Below, in pieces: positions 34,090-42,689 of a stretch of DNA of 64,000 nt. This stretch comes from Truepera sp. bin119 (GTDB lineage Bacteria > Deinococcota > Deinococci > Deinococcales > Trueperaceae), in the NCBI GenBank assembly GCA_002239005.1, contig MPNL01000010.1, positions 1-64,000 of the forward strand. The letters are read 5' to 3'. Positions within the stretch are counted from its first letter, which is position 1; each line of letters opens with the position of its first letter. A program made the position numbers and the translations under genes. The notes beneath the pieces are model-generated. The model saw nothing but the letters and a program-made list of their open reading frames with translations, was not told the DNA's origin and ran no database searches.

Positions 34090-35072
34090 ACCGCCCCCCT
34101 GAATTGGTTAAGGACCCTCAGATCGCTCTGATAGAAGTGCCTGATATCGGGGATGCCGAACGGGATGAGTGCTAGCCGCTCGATCCCGAAACCGAACGCG
34201 AAGCCGGTCACGCCCTCGTACCCCACAGCCCTGAACACGTTGGGATGAACCATTCCACAGCCCCCGAGCTCGAGCCACTGCTGCTCTCCCGTGCGAGGGT
34301 TCGTCCACCAGATCGCGAACTCGGCCCCGGGCTCGACGAAGGGGAAGTAGGCAGGCTGCAGCCGAGTCCGAGTATCCCTCCCGAAGAGCGCCGTCGCCAT
34401 TTCGGTGATCGCACCCTTCAGGTCGGCCATGGTAATTCGCTCGCCAACGACCAACGCCTCCAGCTGATGAAACTGTGCCTCGTGGGTCACGTCCACGGCC
34501 TCATTACGGTACGCCCGGCCGGGCACGATCAGACGGAACGGTGGGCGATGGCTCTCCATGTAACGGACCTGCATCGGGCTGGTATGGGTTCGCATGACCC
34601 TGCCATCGGTCGTGAAGAAGGTGTCCTGAGTATCGCGGGCGGGATGTTCTTGAGGGAAGTTGAGCGCCGTGAAGTTGTAGTAGTCGGTCTCTAGTTCGGG
34701 CCCGACGGCAACTTCATATCCGAGGGAGACAAAGATCTCAATGAGACGGTGGGTGACCAGGGTCATCAGATGGAGCCCCCCCTGTTTCAGCCTCGCACCG
34801 GGCAAGGTCACGTCGACCGACTCACTCTCGAGCTGTCGCCGAACGGCCTCTCGCTCCAGCGCCTCGCGGCGCTCGTGAATGGCCTCCTCAAGGACGGACT
34901 TTAAGCGGTTGATCCGCTGTCCCGCCTCACGGCGCTCGTCTGGACGGAGGGCACCGAGCCTCTTGAGTTCTTGCGTGACCATCCCTCTCTTCCCCAGGTA
35001 CCGCACACGGATGTCTTGCAGCTGTTGGGGATCGGGAGCAGCCTCGATCTCTCTAAGAGCCTGTTCAAGCAT
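34086..35072 (-). CDS. pheS: Phenylalanyl-tRNA synthetase alpha subunit
   Basis: Catalytic alpha chain of 328 residues. N-terminal coiled-coil (1-85, RYLGKRGMVTQELKRLG), motif 2 near HTSPMQVRYM and RNEAVDVTHEAQFHQLE, then ELGGCGMVHPNVF and motif 3 GFAFGFGIERLALIPFGIPD. The start at 35072 follows GGAGG by 10 nt; upstream lies an intrinsic terminator that suggests attenuation. It overlaps pheT by four bases. Confidence 0.97.
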   Translation of the reverse strand: MLEQALREIEAAPDPQQLQDIRVRYLGKRGMVTQELKRLGALRPDERREAGQRINRLKSVLEEAIHERREALEREAVRRQLESESVDVTLPGARLKQGGLHLMTLVTHRLIEIFVSLGYEVAVGPELETDYYNFTALNFPQEHPARDTQDTFFTTDGRVMRTHTSPMQVRYMESHRPPFRLIVPGRAYRNEAVDVTHEAQFHQLEALVVGERITMADLKGAITEMATALFGRDTRTRLQPAYFPFVEPGAEFAIWWTNPRTGEQQWLELGGCGMVHPNVFRAVGYEGVTGFAFGFGIERLALIPFGIPDIRHFYQSDLRVLNQFRGAV

Positions 35073-35087
35073 GGCGTGTTCGCCTCC

Positions 35088-35114
35088 AAAAAAAGACCGC
35101 CCAGTGCGGGCAGT
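35088..35114 (-). terminator. Attenuator-type terminator in pheST leader
   Basis: Minus strand ACTGCCC and GGGCGGT pair (7 bp, one G-U) around GCACT, then a C and seven T (35094-35088), immediately before the pheS Shine-Dalgarno GGAGG. A terminator inside the leader implies conditional read-through into pheST. Confidence 0.7.
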
Positions 35115-35142
35115 GTCGTTCGCGCGCAAGGGGGCCCTGCGC

Positions 35143-35178
35143 CTACCGGATAAAGGGCGAAGCCAAGCGGCTTCCCAT
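35143..35178 (-). CDS. Candidate pheST leader peptide
   Basis: Minus-strand ATG at 35178, about 8 nt after the -10 box, opens a frame of 11 codons reading MGSRLASPFIR and a stop. It sits between promoter and terminator, as the PheM leader peptide does in E. coli pheST, but holds a single Phe codon, so the case is weak. It would be translated as a leaderless message. Confidence 0.25.
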   Translation of the reverse strand: MGSRLASPFIR

Positions 35179-35186
35179 ACACAAAA

Positions 35187-35215
35187 AGTTTAGCCGCAGT
35201 CGTCAGCTACGTCAA
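35187..35215 (-). promoter_or_regulatory. pheST promoter
   Basis: Minus-strand -35 TTGACG (35210-35215) and -10 TAAACT (35187-35192) with 17-nt spacing, 115 nt upstream of pheS. Best promoter match in the window. Confidence 0.72.
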
Positions 35216-35373
35216 CAGCTAGGCTCTGTCTGGCCGGTCATGACGGTCCGACCGATGCAGACTCCGGCTAGGGAATCTAGAGTGCTAAATCGTTAAGCAA
35301 GATCGCTATTGAGTGATACGGAATGAACAGTTACAGACTTAGCATTTGAGGCCACCCATGCCATAATCAGGGT

Positions 35374-36234
35374 ATGAACATCCTCTCCCTGATGCAGAGA
35401 TTCCCCGACCAGCACGCCTGTATCGAGCAGCTGGAGCGGGTCCGTTTCGATGAGGAGCCCTACTGCCCGCTGTGCGGTAACCTGCACGTCGCCCGCAAGC
35501 GTCAGAACAACGTTGTGGGCCGCTGGAATTGCCACGGCTGCAGTCGAGCTTCAATGTCCTCTCCGGTACCGTGATGCAGAAGACCAAGATCCCCCTAGTC
35601 AAGTGGTTCGCCGCCATCGCCCTGATCGTCAATGCCAAGAAATCGCTGTCGAGCCACCTGATACCTGATGCAGCGGGTGCGGGCTGCGATGGCCGCCGAC
35701 CAGGGGGCGCTCCTGCGGGGCATCATCGAAGCGGATGAGACCTTCATAGGCGGGCAACCCCGCAAGCGCAACCGACGCAAGGGCTGCAAGCCCGCTAAGC
35801 GCGGTCGCGGTACCTCCAAAACGGCTGTCATCGGGGCCGTAGAGCGCGGTGGTGACGTGAAGGCTATGGTGGCGGATGATCTCACGGGCCGGGGCATCTT
35901 GCAGTTCATCCAGGGCGCGGTAGACCCTGACGGTTCTGTGCTGATCTCGGATGAGTACGCCGCCTATGAAGCAGTGAACCCGTTCATGCCCCACCTAGCT
36001 GTGAACCATAGCGAGCGCTACCCCGACTGCTCAGGCGGCCACACGAACACGATAGAGGGCTTCTGGTCTCTCCTCAAGCGAGCCTGGTACGGCCAGCACC
36101 ATCACTACCACCGTCAGTACAGCCCCCAAAAACGGACTCTATGGGTCTACGTGGCTGAGGCAACCTGGAAGTACAACCACCGCCAGGATGTCAACGGCTT
36201 CGGATCGTTCATGCGCGGGGTGTTTGCTACCTAA
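35374..36234 (+). pseudogene. IS1595-family transposase, multiply disrupted
   Basis: Three frames carry the pieces. The first has the zinc ribbon (YCPLCGN...GRWNCHGCS) and ends at 35574. The second reads FNVLSGTVMQKTKIPLVKWF and AIALIVNAKKSLSSH. The third, from about 35668, reads MQRVRAAMAADQ and the catalytic core with Asp in EADETFIGG, Asp in ISDEYAAY, then HTNTIEGFWSLLKR and KYNHR. Between pieces 2 and 3 the stretch that normally reads QL...TAWYM is missing, so the loss includes a real deletion, not only frameshifts. It cannot transpose on its own. Confidence 0.85.
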
Positions 36235-36243
36235 GGCGGGCCC

Positions 36244-36609
36244 TCACTTCGTTCGGATAACCCCCTGAGCCCATAGTTTCGCTATCAATTCCTCCTGTGT
36301 GCCGGTTCCCTTCGTCGAGTTGCAAGCCCCGCAAAGCAACTGGAGATTGCCGATATGGTCGCTGCCACCCTTGGTCTGGGGGATGATGTGATCGACCGTC
36401 ACCTCCCGAAACGGGAACAGCGTAAGGTAGCCGTTACAGAGGCCCTCTTGCCGTCCATAGAGGGTGTGCTTGTGGGTGCGGTAGTTGGGCAACTCGCCCA
36501 AGTCGGTACGGTGGATGATATCGGCGAACATACCCGACTCACGCTCCAGGCGCACCCTTACCAACTGGGCAACCTTCGGGACAGGTCGATACCGGCCCAC
36601 TGACGGCAT
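36244..36609 (-). CDS. HNH endonuclease inside the insertion sequence
   Basis: Intact protein of 121 residues with the HNH fold: VTVDHIIPQTKGGSDHIGNL, LLCGACNSTKG. The first His, central Asn and the CxxC-type zinc site are present. It converges with the transposase and lies within the inverted repeats, so it is a passenger of the element. It may nick or cut DNA to assist spread; the role is unproven. Confidence 0.85.
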   Translation of the reverse strand: MPSVGRYRPVPKVAQLVRVRLERESGMFADIIHRTDLGELPNYRTHKHTLYGRQEGLCNGYLTLFPFREVTVDHIIPQTKGGSDHIGNLQLLCGACNSTKGTGTQEELIAKLWAQGVIRTK

Positions 36610-36640
36610 CAGGTATCAAGTCTGTAACTGTTCGTTCCGA

Positions 36641-37018
36641 AGTGATAAGGAGGTCTTTAAATTGGGTTGGTGCTGTGCAACCCCAGATCCGTGTCTGTTG
36701 AGGGTGCTGGGGCAGCCTTTCCTGGAAGGAGGTTACTTCCCTAGGCAGTAGCGGGGGGTCGACACCAGTTCACTGTATACCCCGTACGTCTCTGCGATAC
36801 CTCTAGTGTATAGGTGACAGCGCCTCACGATGGGACGGACCCGCCTTGGCATGTTGCAACATCACTCCGCAACCTGTCAGTCGACCGCATGAAGTCGTCT
36901 AAGGTCGACCCCCTAGCGTTCAACGCGGCGCCGAACCCCTTCGGAATAGCCGGTGATCTCAACGACCTGACCACACCGCAGGCCGTCCTGTCTCGCAAGA
37001 GGCGAATGAGGCCTCGCT
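36641..37018. other. Intergenic stretch right of the insertion sequence
   Basis: No gene or RNA recognised between the element and the aminotransferase stop. The direct repeat AGTGATA (36641-36647) belongs to the element boundary. Confidence 0.5.
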
Positions 37019-38164
37019 TCAGGCGACAGCGACGGCCTGGTCAAAGGCCTCAGGCAACTGAGCCGCTTCCAGGATAGTGGCGAGCGCGGTCATCAGGCGC
37101 TGGTAGTGCTCAATGCGAGCCGCCTCACCCATCAGCCCGAGCCGCCAGATCCGGCCCTCGGTCGGGCCGAGCCCACCCGTTACCGAGATGCCATGGTCGA
37201 ACCGCAAATCGTAGCGCACGCGGGCATCGTCAAAACCCTCGGGAATCGTTAGGGCGAGAACCGTAGGGAGACGGTGCTCTGCGGGAACGAACGGCTTAAA
37301 TCCGATCGTGGAAAGGGCCTGCAAGCAGGCCTCGGCTACGGCCCGGACTCTCCAGGTCCTCGCCACAACGCCCTCATCGAGGGCTGCCCGCACTGCCTCA
37401 CCCGTGGCCCAGTGAAGCTGCACCGGGACGGTGTGGTGGTAGCGCCTATCGTCGGACGGCTGCCAGTAGGCGCGCATACCTTCAACATCCCCGTACCAAC
37501 TCGCGACCGGCACCTTCCGCTCCGCTACAGCGGCCAAGGCCTCCGGTCCAAAGACTGCAGGGGCCAGCCCAACCGGCCCCGAAAGGCACTTCTGCGAACC
37601 CGTGTAGGCATAGTCCACACCCCAGCCCCGCATCTCAAAATCGAGCATTCCCACAGTCGTCACGGCGTCGACGGAGAACAGGGCACCAAACTCTTTGGCT
37701 ACGGCCCCCAGATCCGCAACAGGGTTAAGGACACCGGTACTGGTCTCACCGTGGACGGCTGCCAGAAGTTTCGGACGGACGCGACCGACAACCTCCCGCA
37801 CCACTTCGGGGAAGGCCGGGACTCCAGGGGGAAACCGGACCGGGGTAACAGCGGCGCCGAGCCGGGAGGCCATATCGATCATGCGCTCTCCGAACACACC
37901 ATTCGACACGATCACCACAGACTCGCCGGGCTCGAGCAGGTTGGCGAATCCGACCTCCATTCCAAACGAACCTGTTCCCGAAAGGAGACAGGCAAACGCA
38001 TCTCCAGCGGAGCCGTAGAGTACCTCAAGATCCCGCATGACCCTGTCGTTGAAGGCCACCACCTCGGGGTCCATGTGTCCGCGCACGGGCCACGAGAGGG
38101 CGGCCTTGGCCCTCGGGTGGATAGGGGTCGGTCCCGGTGTGAGCAGAAGCACCTCGTCGCGCAT
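37019..38164 (-). CDS. Class V aminotransferase (alanine-glyoxylate / serine-pyruvate type)
   Basis: PLP enzyme of 381 residues. The start ATG at 38164 has GAAGGGCG upstream. It opens with LLLTPGPTPIHPRAK, typical of this family, followed by FACLLSGTGSFGMEVGFAN, SVDAVTTVG and the PLP Lys in YAYTGSQKCLSGPVGLAP. It interconverts amino acids and oxoacids such as alanine and glyoxylate, or serine and hydroxypyruvate. Neighbours give no pathway. Confidence 0.9.
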   Translation of the reverse strand: MRDEVLLLTPGPTPIHPRAKAALSWPVRGHMDPEVVAFNDRVMRDLEVLYGSAGDAFACLLSGTGSFGMEVGFANLLEPGESVVIVSNGVFGERMIDMASRLGAAVTPVRFPPGVPAFPEVVREVVGRVRPKLLAAVHGETSTGVLNPVADLGAVAKEFGALFSVDAVTTVGMLDFEMRGWGVDYAYTGSQKCLSGPVGLAPAVFGPEALAAVAERKVPVASWYGDVEGMRAYWQPSDDRRYHHTVPVQLHWATGEAVRAALDEGVVARTWRVRAVAEACLQALSTIGFKPFVPAEHRLPTVLALTIPEGFDDARVRYDLRFDHGISVTGGLGPTEGRIWRLGLMGEAARIEHYQRLMTALATILEAAQLPEAFDQAVAVA

Positions 38165-38401
38165 ATCGGTTCGCCCTTCGCCCGGCGTTAAGACTACTAT
38201 CACAAGGAAATGACGACCGCACCCCGCAGTGGGTCATCGGCGACGCGAAGCAGCCGACCTAGAGACCAAGGTCGCACCGCTAATGGATAGTTCACGCCGA
38301 ATGCATTACGGCGAAGTCTACACACCTTACACACAATTGTAAAGTCCCGGATTTCACACTCTCCCTCGCCGAGGGGTCCGGAACGGTGGGTGTCCCTGCG
38401 C

Positions 38402-38430
38402 TTGTACGAACCCCTTAAGCGGAGTATACT
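38402..38430 (+). promoter_or_regulatory. rimP-nusA-infB promoter
   Basis: -35 TTGTAC (38402-38407) and -10 TATACT (38425-38430) with 17-nt spacing. Transcription would begin near 38437, giving a leader of about 78 nt that contains a terminator. Confidence 0.62.
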
Positions 38431-38464
38431 CCCCTTGGACAACCGTCCCGACTACCTCTAACAG

Positions 38465-38491
38465 GGTGGGTTCGTCAAGGCCCACCTTTTT
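38465..38491 (+). terminator. Leader terminator before rimP
   Basis: GGTGGG and CCCACC form a 6-bp stem around a 10-nt loop, followed by six T (38487-38492). It lies between the promoter and rimP. The 3' arm CCCACCT can alternatively pair with AGGTGGG (38508-38514), which contains the rimP Shine-Dalgarno, and GTCCCG (38445-38450) can pair with CGGGAC (38499-38504). This suggests mutually exclusive structures controlling the operon. Confidence 0.6.
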
Positions 38492-38514
38492 TGATGGGCG
38501 GGACCGGAGGTGGG

Positions 38515-38958
38515 ATGAATCTAACGGAGATGGCTAATGAGGTGCTTGAGCCCCTAGGCTTCGAAGTGCTCAAGGTGAGCGTGAGTGGCCGAGGAGCGAA
38601 AAGGCGGGTGCACCTGCGGATCGATCGACTCGATGAGAAGGCGGTATCTGTCGACGATGTCTCCAGGGCCAGCGAAGTGTTCGGGCTCGAACTAGACAGG
38701 CTCGACCCCTTCGCAGAGGCCTACCACCTAGTGGTGGAATCGCCCGGGCCGGAGCGGCCACTATTCCGACCACGCCACTTCGAACGGTTCTCCGACCTCG
38801 CCGCCAGGATTCGCACCTCTGGGGAAACCTTTCGCGGCACCGTCCGTAACGTCGACGGTCGTCGCATCACCTTCGATGTTGCCGGGCAAACCAGGAGCTT
38901 CGACTTAGACGACATCATCAGCGCCTGCCTCGACGAGTGGCCGGAGCGGCCCCGCTGA
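38515..38958 (+). CDS. rimP: Ribosome maturation factor RimP
   Basis: 30S assembly factor of 147 residues. The start at 38515 follows GGAGGTGGG directly. Motifs: ANEVLEPLGFEVLKVSVSG, RRVHLRIDR, VSVDDVSRASEVFGLELD, and YHLVVESPGPERPL, typical of the family. The C-terminal SH3-like domain ends with SFDLDDIISACLD. First gene of the rimP-nusA-ylxR-infB operon. Confidence 0.95.
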   Translation: MNLTEMANEVLEPLGFEVLKVSVSGRGAKRRVHLRIDRLDEKAVSVDDVSRASEVFGLELDRLDPFAEAYHLVVESPGPERPLFRPRHFERFSDLAARIRTSGETFRGTVRNVDGRRITFDVAGQTRSFDLDDIISACLDEWPERPR

Positions 38959-38984
38959 ACCACAACCGAATAGGAGTGTGGCTA

Positions 38985-40247
38985 GTGAACAGAGAATTCA
39001 TCGACGCCCTCAATCTGCTGGCGGCAGAGCGCAACCTCGACAAGGATCAGCTCCTTACGAGCTTCGAAGAGGCGTTGGAACAGGCTTTCGAGAGGAATGT
39101 CGAACCCGGCAAGGAGATCGAGGTTGCCCTCGACCCAGAGAGCGGCGAGATGGAGGTTCTGGTCATCATGAGGGTGGTCGAGGAGGTCGAAGATCCCGAC
39201 AAGGAGATCTCGTTCCAGGAGGCGCTAGACCTCGATGAGACCGTCGAGGTGGGAATGGAGATGGAATTCCCCGTCGATCCCGAACGCTTCACGCGTATCG
39301 CCGTGCAGACCACAAAACAGGTGATTACTCAAAAGATTCGCGAGGCCGAGCGCGCCATCGTGTTCGAGGAGTACAAGGACCGGGCCGGCGATGTCCTCAC
39401 AGCAGTCATATCCCGCACGGATAACAAACGCAACGTGTTCGTCGATCTCGGGTCCGGCGAGGCAATTATGCCCCCCAAGGAACAGATTCAGGGCGAGCGC
39501 TATCTGGTCGGGATGCGAGTCAAGGTGTATGTGGTCAAGGTGGAGTTGTCGAGCCGGGGGCCGAGCATCCTGGTCTCCCGGGCCGCGCCGGAACTCCTCG
39601 CATATCTCATGAGACAGGAGATCCCCGAGGTGGCCGACGGAACCGTCGAAATCAGGGCTGTGGCGCGCGAGGCCGGGCAGCGCTCCAAGGTCGCCGTTAC
39701 CAGTACCAACCCCAATGTAGACCCCATCGGGGCCTGCATCGGCCACAGGGGGAGCCGCATCCAAGCTGTGACGGGGGAACTCCAGCGAGAACGAGTCGAC
39801 ATCATTATGTGGGATCCCAACCCCAGGGAGTTCATCCGCAACGCCCTGTCCCCAGCCAAAGTAGGCACCATCGAGGTGGACCTCGACGAGCACGAGGTCA
39901 GGGTGATGGTGGCGAGCGATCAGCTGTCGCTGGCGATCGGCAAGGGTGGACAGAATGTCCGGCTAGCAGCGAAACTCACCGGCTTCAAGATCGATCTGGT
40001 CGGCTCCAAAACCGTCAGCGACCTCGATGCCGCGGTGCAGGCCGCCGCAGCCAGGACCGACCATATTGTGGCCAGTGAAACCTCCAGAGCAGCCTTCGAT
40101 GCGCTGTTCGCTGACGCCAGCAGCGAGGAGGCTCCTACTCCAGAGGTGGACGCCGGAGTGGAGAGAGTGGTAAAGACCGAGGCCGAGGCCGCCGACCGAG
40201 AGGAAGGACCTGAGAGCCGGAAGATATCGGAGGAGGCGACCTCCTAG
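38985..40247 (+). CDS. nusA: Transcription termination/antitermination factor NusA
   Basis: RNA polymerase-binding factor of 420 residues. GTG start at 38985 with AGGAG 8 nt upstream. N-terminal domain (NREFIDALNLLAAERNLDK), S1 domain (about 130-200, GDVLTAVISRTDNKRNVFVD), KH1 and KH2 (about 205-350, PIGACIGHRGSRIQAVTGEL, LAIGKGGQNVRLAAKLTG). The acidic C-terminal tail of about 70 residues replaces longer repeats found in some species. In other bacteria NusA controls its own operon; the leader terminator fits that. Confidence 0.96.
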   Translation: MNREFIDALNLLAAERNLDKDQLLTSFEEALEQAFERNVEPGKEIEVALDPESGEMEVLVIMRVVEEVEDPDKEISFQEALDLDETVEVGMEMEFPVDPERFTRIAVQTTKQVITQKIREAERAIVFEEYKDRAGDVLTAVISRTDNKRNVFVDLGSGEAIMPPKEQIQGERYLVGMRVKVYVVKVELSSRGPSILVSRAAPELLAYLMRQEIPEVADGTVEIRAVAREAGQRSKVAVTSTNPNVDPIGACIGHRGSRIQAVTGELQRERVDIIMWDPNPREFIRNALSPAKVGTIEVDLDEHEVRVMVASDQLSLAIGKGGQNVRLAAKLTGFKIDLVGSKTVSDLDAAVQAAAARTDHIVASETSRAAFDALFADASSEEAPTPEVDAGVERVVKTEAEAADREEGPESRKISEEATS

Positions 40248-40248
40248 T

Positions 40249-40542
40249 ATGGCGCGAACGCCACATGCTCCCCAGCGAAGTTGCGTCATCTGTCGAGAGC
40301 GGCGGCCTCAGCAGGAGCTACACCGCTTCCACCGGGATGCAACAGGTCAGTGGCAGCCCGACCCTAGCCGGAAAGCAGGTGGTCGGGGTGCCTGGCTATG
40401 CGAGACCTGCAGGCACCAGGCAACGGGCAGGGAGCTTAGACGATTCTTCAGAAACCAAGCCTCTCGCATCGAGAGGTTGCTCCGCAGTCAGGGCTGTTGG
40501 GTCAGCCCGGATACCGAGGTCGCGGGAGGGATAAATGGCTGA
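40249..40542 (+). CDS. ylxR: YlxR/RnpM family RNA-binding protein
   Basis: Protein of 97 residues, DUF448 family, always found between nusA and infB. Motifs: QRSCVICRERRPQQELHRFH, GRGAWLCETC. In B. subtilis the homologue binds RNase P RNA. Starts 1 nt after the nusA stop and overlaps infB by 8 nt. Confidence 0.93.
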   Translation: MARTPHAPQRSCVICRERRPQQELHRFHRDATGQWQPDPSRKAGGRGAWLCETCRHQATGRELRRFFRNQASRIERLLRSQGCWVSPDTEVAGGING

Positions 40543-42343
40543 AAAGGTGCGCATCTATCAGCTCGTGAAAGAGCTGGAAATCGACACCAAGGAGATGCTA
40601 AGCATCCTCGATTCCATCGGGGTCGAGTACAAGTCACACGCGAGCACCTTGGATGCGGAGACGGCCGAGGCCGTCCGTCAACTCGTCATCCAGGAGCGCT
40701 CGGAAGCCGCCGCGGCGGAGACTGGCGCCGAACCTGAGTCGGCCGAGACGTTCACCGACCATGATGGAGACGATCTGGAAGGGGGGGACGAGACAGAGCC
40801 CTCCACACCAACAACGCCCCAAGCGGAGACCGACGCCCCTCCGCGCTCACCAGTCGTCACGGTCATGGGGCATGTCGACCACGGCAAGACCAGCCTGCTC
40901 GACTATATTCGACAGGCCGCAGTCGCCGCGAAGGAGACTGGCGGGATAACCCAGCACATCGGGGCCTACCAAGCGGAGACCGACCACGGCACCATCACCT
41001 TCCTCGACACCCCGGGCCACGAGGCGTTCACCTCGATCCGGCAGCGCGGTGCCAACGCCACCGACATCGCTGTGATCGTGGTCGCAGCCGACGACAGCAT
41101 CATGCCCCAGACCCGAGAGGCCATCGCCCACGCCCGCGCCGCCGAGGTTCCGATCATCGTGGCGATCAACAAGATCGACCTCCCGCAGGCCGACCCGGAG
41201 AGGGTCAGGCAGGACCTGATGCAGATCGGACTGGTACCGGAGGCCTACGGCGGCGACACCATCACTCTGGAGATCAGTGCCTTGACAGGCGACGGTGTGA
41301 CCGGCTTGCTCGAGATGATCTCGCTCGTCGCTGAGGTCGAGGAACTCCGCGCCGATCCAGAAGCTGAGGCCTTCGGGGTCGTGGTCGAGTCGATCCTGGA
41401 TAAGCGCGCCGGTATACTCGCTACCGTCCTGGTTCAGCGAGGAACACTGAGGGTCTCGGACACCATCGTCTCGGGTGAGGCCTGGGCTCGCATCCGCCGC
41501 CTGACCGACCACAGCGGCGCGGTGGTCTCCGAGGCCGGGCCCTCGGTTCCGGTCCAAGTCCTCGGCTTTAGCACCCAGCCCCAAGCGGGCGACACCGTGA
41601 CCTGGGTCGAGAACGAACAGATCGCCAAGTCCCTGACCAGCGACCGCAAGCGGGAGCGCGAGGAGGCTGAGCGGGAGTCCATCGGACGCACAGGCGTGAC
41701 CTTGGCCGACCTGTTCGGCCAGTCTAACGTGAAGACCATAAACATAATCCTCCGCGCCGACACCCAAGGGTCGCTCGAGGCCCTCAAGGCGGTACTTCAA
41801 CGGGAGTCGGAGACCACGGAGGAGGTCGACCTCGCAATCATGATTGCTGAGGTCGGCGCCCCTACCGAGGCCGACCTTCTGTTGGCGTCTACGGCCGAGG
41901 CTCAGGTGATTGCGTTCGGTGTCAACCCACCCGGATCGGTCAAGAAGTCGGCCGAACGCCAGGGAGTGACCCTCAAAACCTACAGGGTCATCTATGACCT
42001 GATCGCGGATGTGCAGCACCTGATCCACGACCAGATCGAGCCCGAATTCGAGGAGCAAGTCATCGGTCGCGCCGAGGTGCGCGCCGTCATCCGGGTGCCG
42101 CGCAGCGGCAACATCGCCGGCTCGTACGTCATCGACGGGGTCGTGCGCCGGGGGGCAAGGGCCAGAGTTGCCCGCAGCACCCGCGAGGTGTATAAGGGCA
42201 CAGTCTCCCAGCTCAGGAGGTTCAAAGACGATGTCCGCGAGGTCACCCAGGGCTTCGAGTGTGGAATCAATCTGCAGAACTACGACAACATTCAGGAGGG
42301 TGACATCATCGAGGTCTACGAGATGGTGGAGGTCCCAGTCTGA
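40535..42343 (+). CDS. infB: Translation initiation factor IF-2
   Basis: GTPase of 602 residues that brings initiator tRNA to the ribosome. A short N-terminal IF2_N domain ([17 protein letters not shown]) and an acidic linker precede the G domain: G1 [11 protein letters not shown]3 [11 protein letters not shown]4 NKIDL. Domains II-IV follow ([33 protein letters not shown]). It lacks the long N-terminal arm of proteobacterial IF2, as in Thermus and Deinococcus. The stop is 49 nt before the small frame that leads to secDF. Confidence 0.96.
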   Translation: MAEKVRIYQLVKELEIDTKEMLSILDSIGVEYKSHASTLDAETAEAVRQLVIQERSEAAAAETGAEPESAETFTDHDGDDLEGGDETEPSTPTTPQAETDAPPRSPVVTVMGHVDHGKTSLLDYIRQAAVAAKETGGITQHIGAYQAETDHGTITFLDTPGHEAFTSIRQRGANATDIAVIVVAADDSIMPQTREAIAHARAAEVPIIVAINKIDLPQADPERVRQDLMQIGLVPEAYGGDTITLEISALTGDGVTGLLEMISLVAEVEELRADPEAEAFGVVVESILDKRAGILATVLVQRGTLRVSDTIVSGEAWARIRRLTDHSGAVVSEAGPSVPVQVLGFSTQPQAGDTVTWVENEQIAKSLTSDRKREREEAERESIGRTGVTLADLFGQSNVKTINIILRADTQGSLEALKAVLQRESETTEEVDLAIMIAEVGAPTEADLLLASTAEAQVIAFGVNPPGSVKKSAERQGVTLKTYRVIYDLIADVQHLIHDQIEPEFEEQVIGRAEVRAVIRVPRSGNIAGSYVIDGVVRRGARARVARSTREVYKGTVSQLRRFKDDVREVTQGFECGINLQNYDNIQEGDIIEVYEMVEVPV

Positions 42344-42392
42344 GGTCTCCGAGGGGCCTCAAGACCGGAAGTCGAACGGTGCCGGGAGCGGA
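42344..42392. other. infB-secDF spacer
   Basis: The interval of 342 nt between infB and secDF (42344-42685) holds a candidate small ORF (42393-42689) and an 11-bp inverted repeat, described separately. No terminator with a T-run is seen, so read-through from infB into secDF is possible. Confidence 0.45.
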
Positions 42393-42478
42393 GTGTCGTC
42401 ACATAAGCTTGTGTCGATCACGACCAGGAACGGGGGACTCCTCCCCCTCCTAGCCGCCCCGTCGCTGTCCGCTCCCGG
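42382..42478 (+). repeat. Inverted repeat in secDF leader
   Basis: CCGGGAGCGGA (42382-42392) and TCCGCTCCCGG (42468-42478) are perfectly complementary, separated by 75 nt that contain a second hairpin (GGGGGA with TCCCCC, CTCC loop). The left arm contains the putative ribosome-binding site of the small ORF starting at GTG 42393, so pairing would hide it. Confidence 0.5.
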
Positions 42479-42689
42479 TCCTGCCGGCCTCAGCGGTATC
42501 CATCAACTCCTGACCGAGCAGGTACCAACGCCGTTCACAAATGCGTCGGTGAACAGCATCCAGAGACCCTCCCATGCCTCGGGCCCGCCCCCCCGTGGAG
42601 CGCGCACCCCGGACCGATCGAGGGCAGGTAAAGCCCGACCCGACTTCCTATCGACCGTCGGACCCATAACCCTCAAGGAGCAACTATGA
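42393..42689 (+). CDS. Candidate small ORF overlapping secDF start, signal-peptide-like
   Basis: GTG at 42393 with GGGAGCGGA directly upstream opens 98 codons ending in TGA that overlaps the secDF ATG (ATGA). Residues 5-30 resemble a signal peptide: Lys5 and Arg12 followed by GGLLPLLAAPSLSAPGPAG. The rest is Pro/Arg-rich (PPPRGARTPDRSRAGKARPD). Position, hydrophobic start and coupling recall secretion monitors such as VemP, or ApdA/ApdP upstream of secDF. I see no RAPP/RAPG motif in this frame. The reading is also compatible with chance in GC-rich DNA. Confidence 0.3.
   Translation: MSSHKLVSITTRNGGLLPLLAAPSLSAPGPAGLSGIHQLLTEQVPTPFTNASVNSIQRPSHASGPPPRGARTPDRSRAGKARPDFLSTVGPITLKEQL

Larger units (their letters stand above)
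35319..36640. mobile_element. Degraded IS1595-family insertion sequence with HNH passenger
   Basis: Element of about 1.32 kb. Terminal inverted repeats of 22 nt lie at 35319-35340 and 36618-36639 (21 of 22 matches; core AACAGTTACAGACTT). The direct repeat AGTGATA flanks it at 35312-35318 and 36641-36647, close to the 8-bp target duplication of the family. Inside are a broken transposase and an intact HNH nuclease gene on the opposite strand. Confidence 0.82.

Noticed and set aside
42574-42669. 31-codon frame containing RAPR before secDF, compared with RAPP/RAPG arrest motifs
   Set aside because: Too short, has no signal peptide, and the motif is not RAPP or RAPG; chance match is likely.
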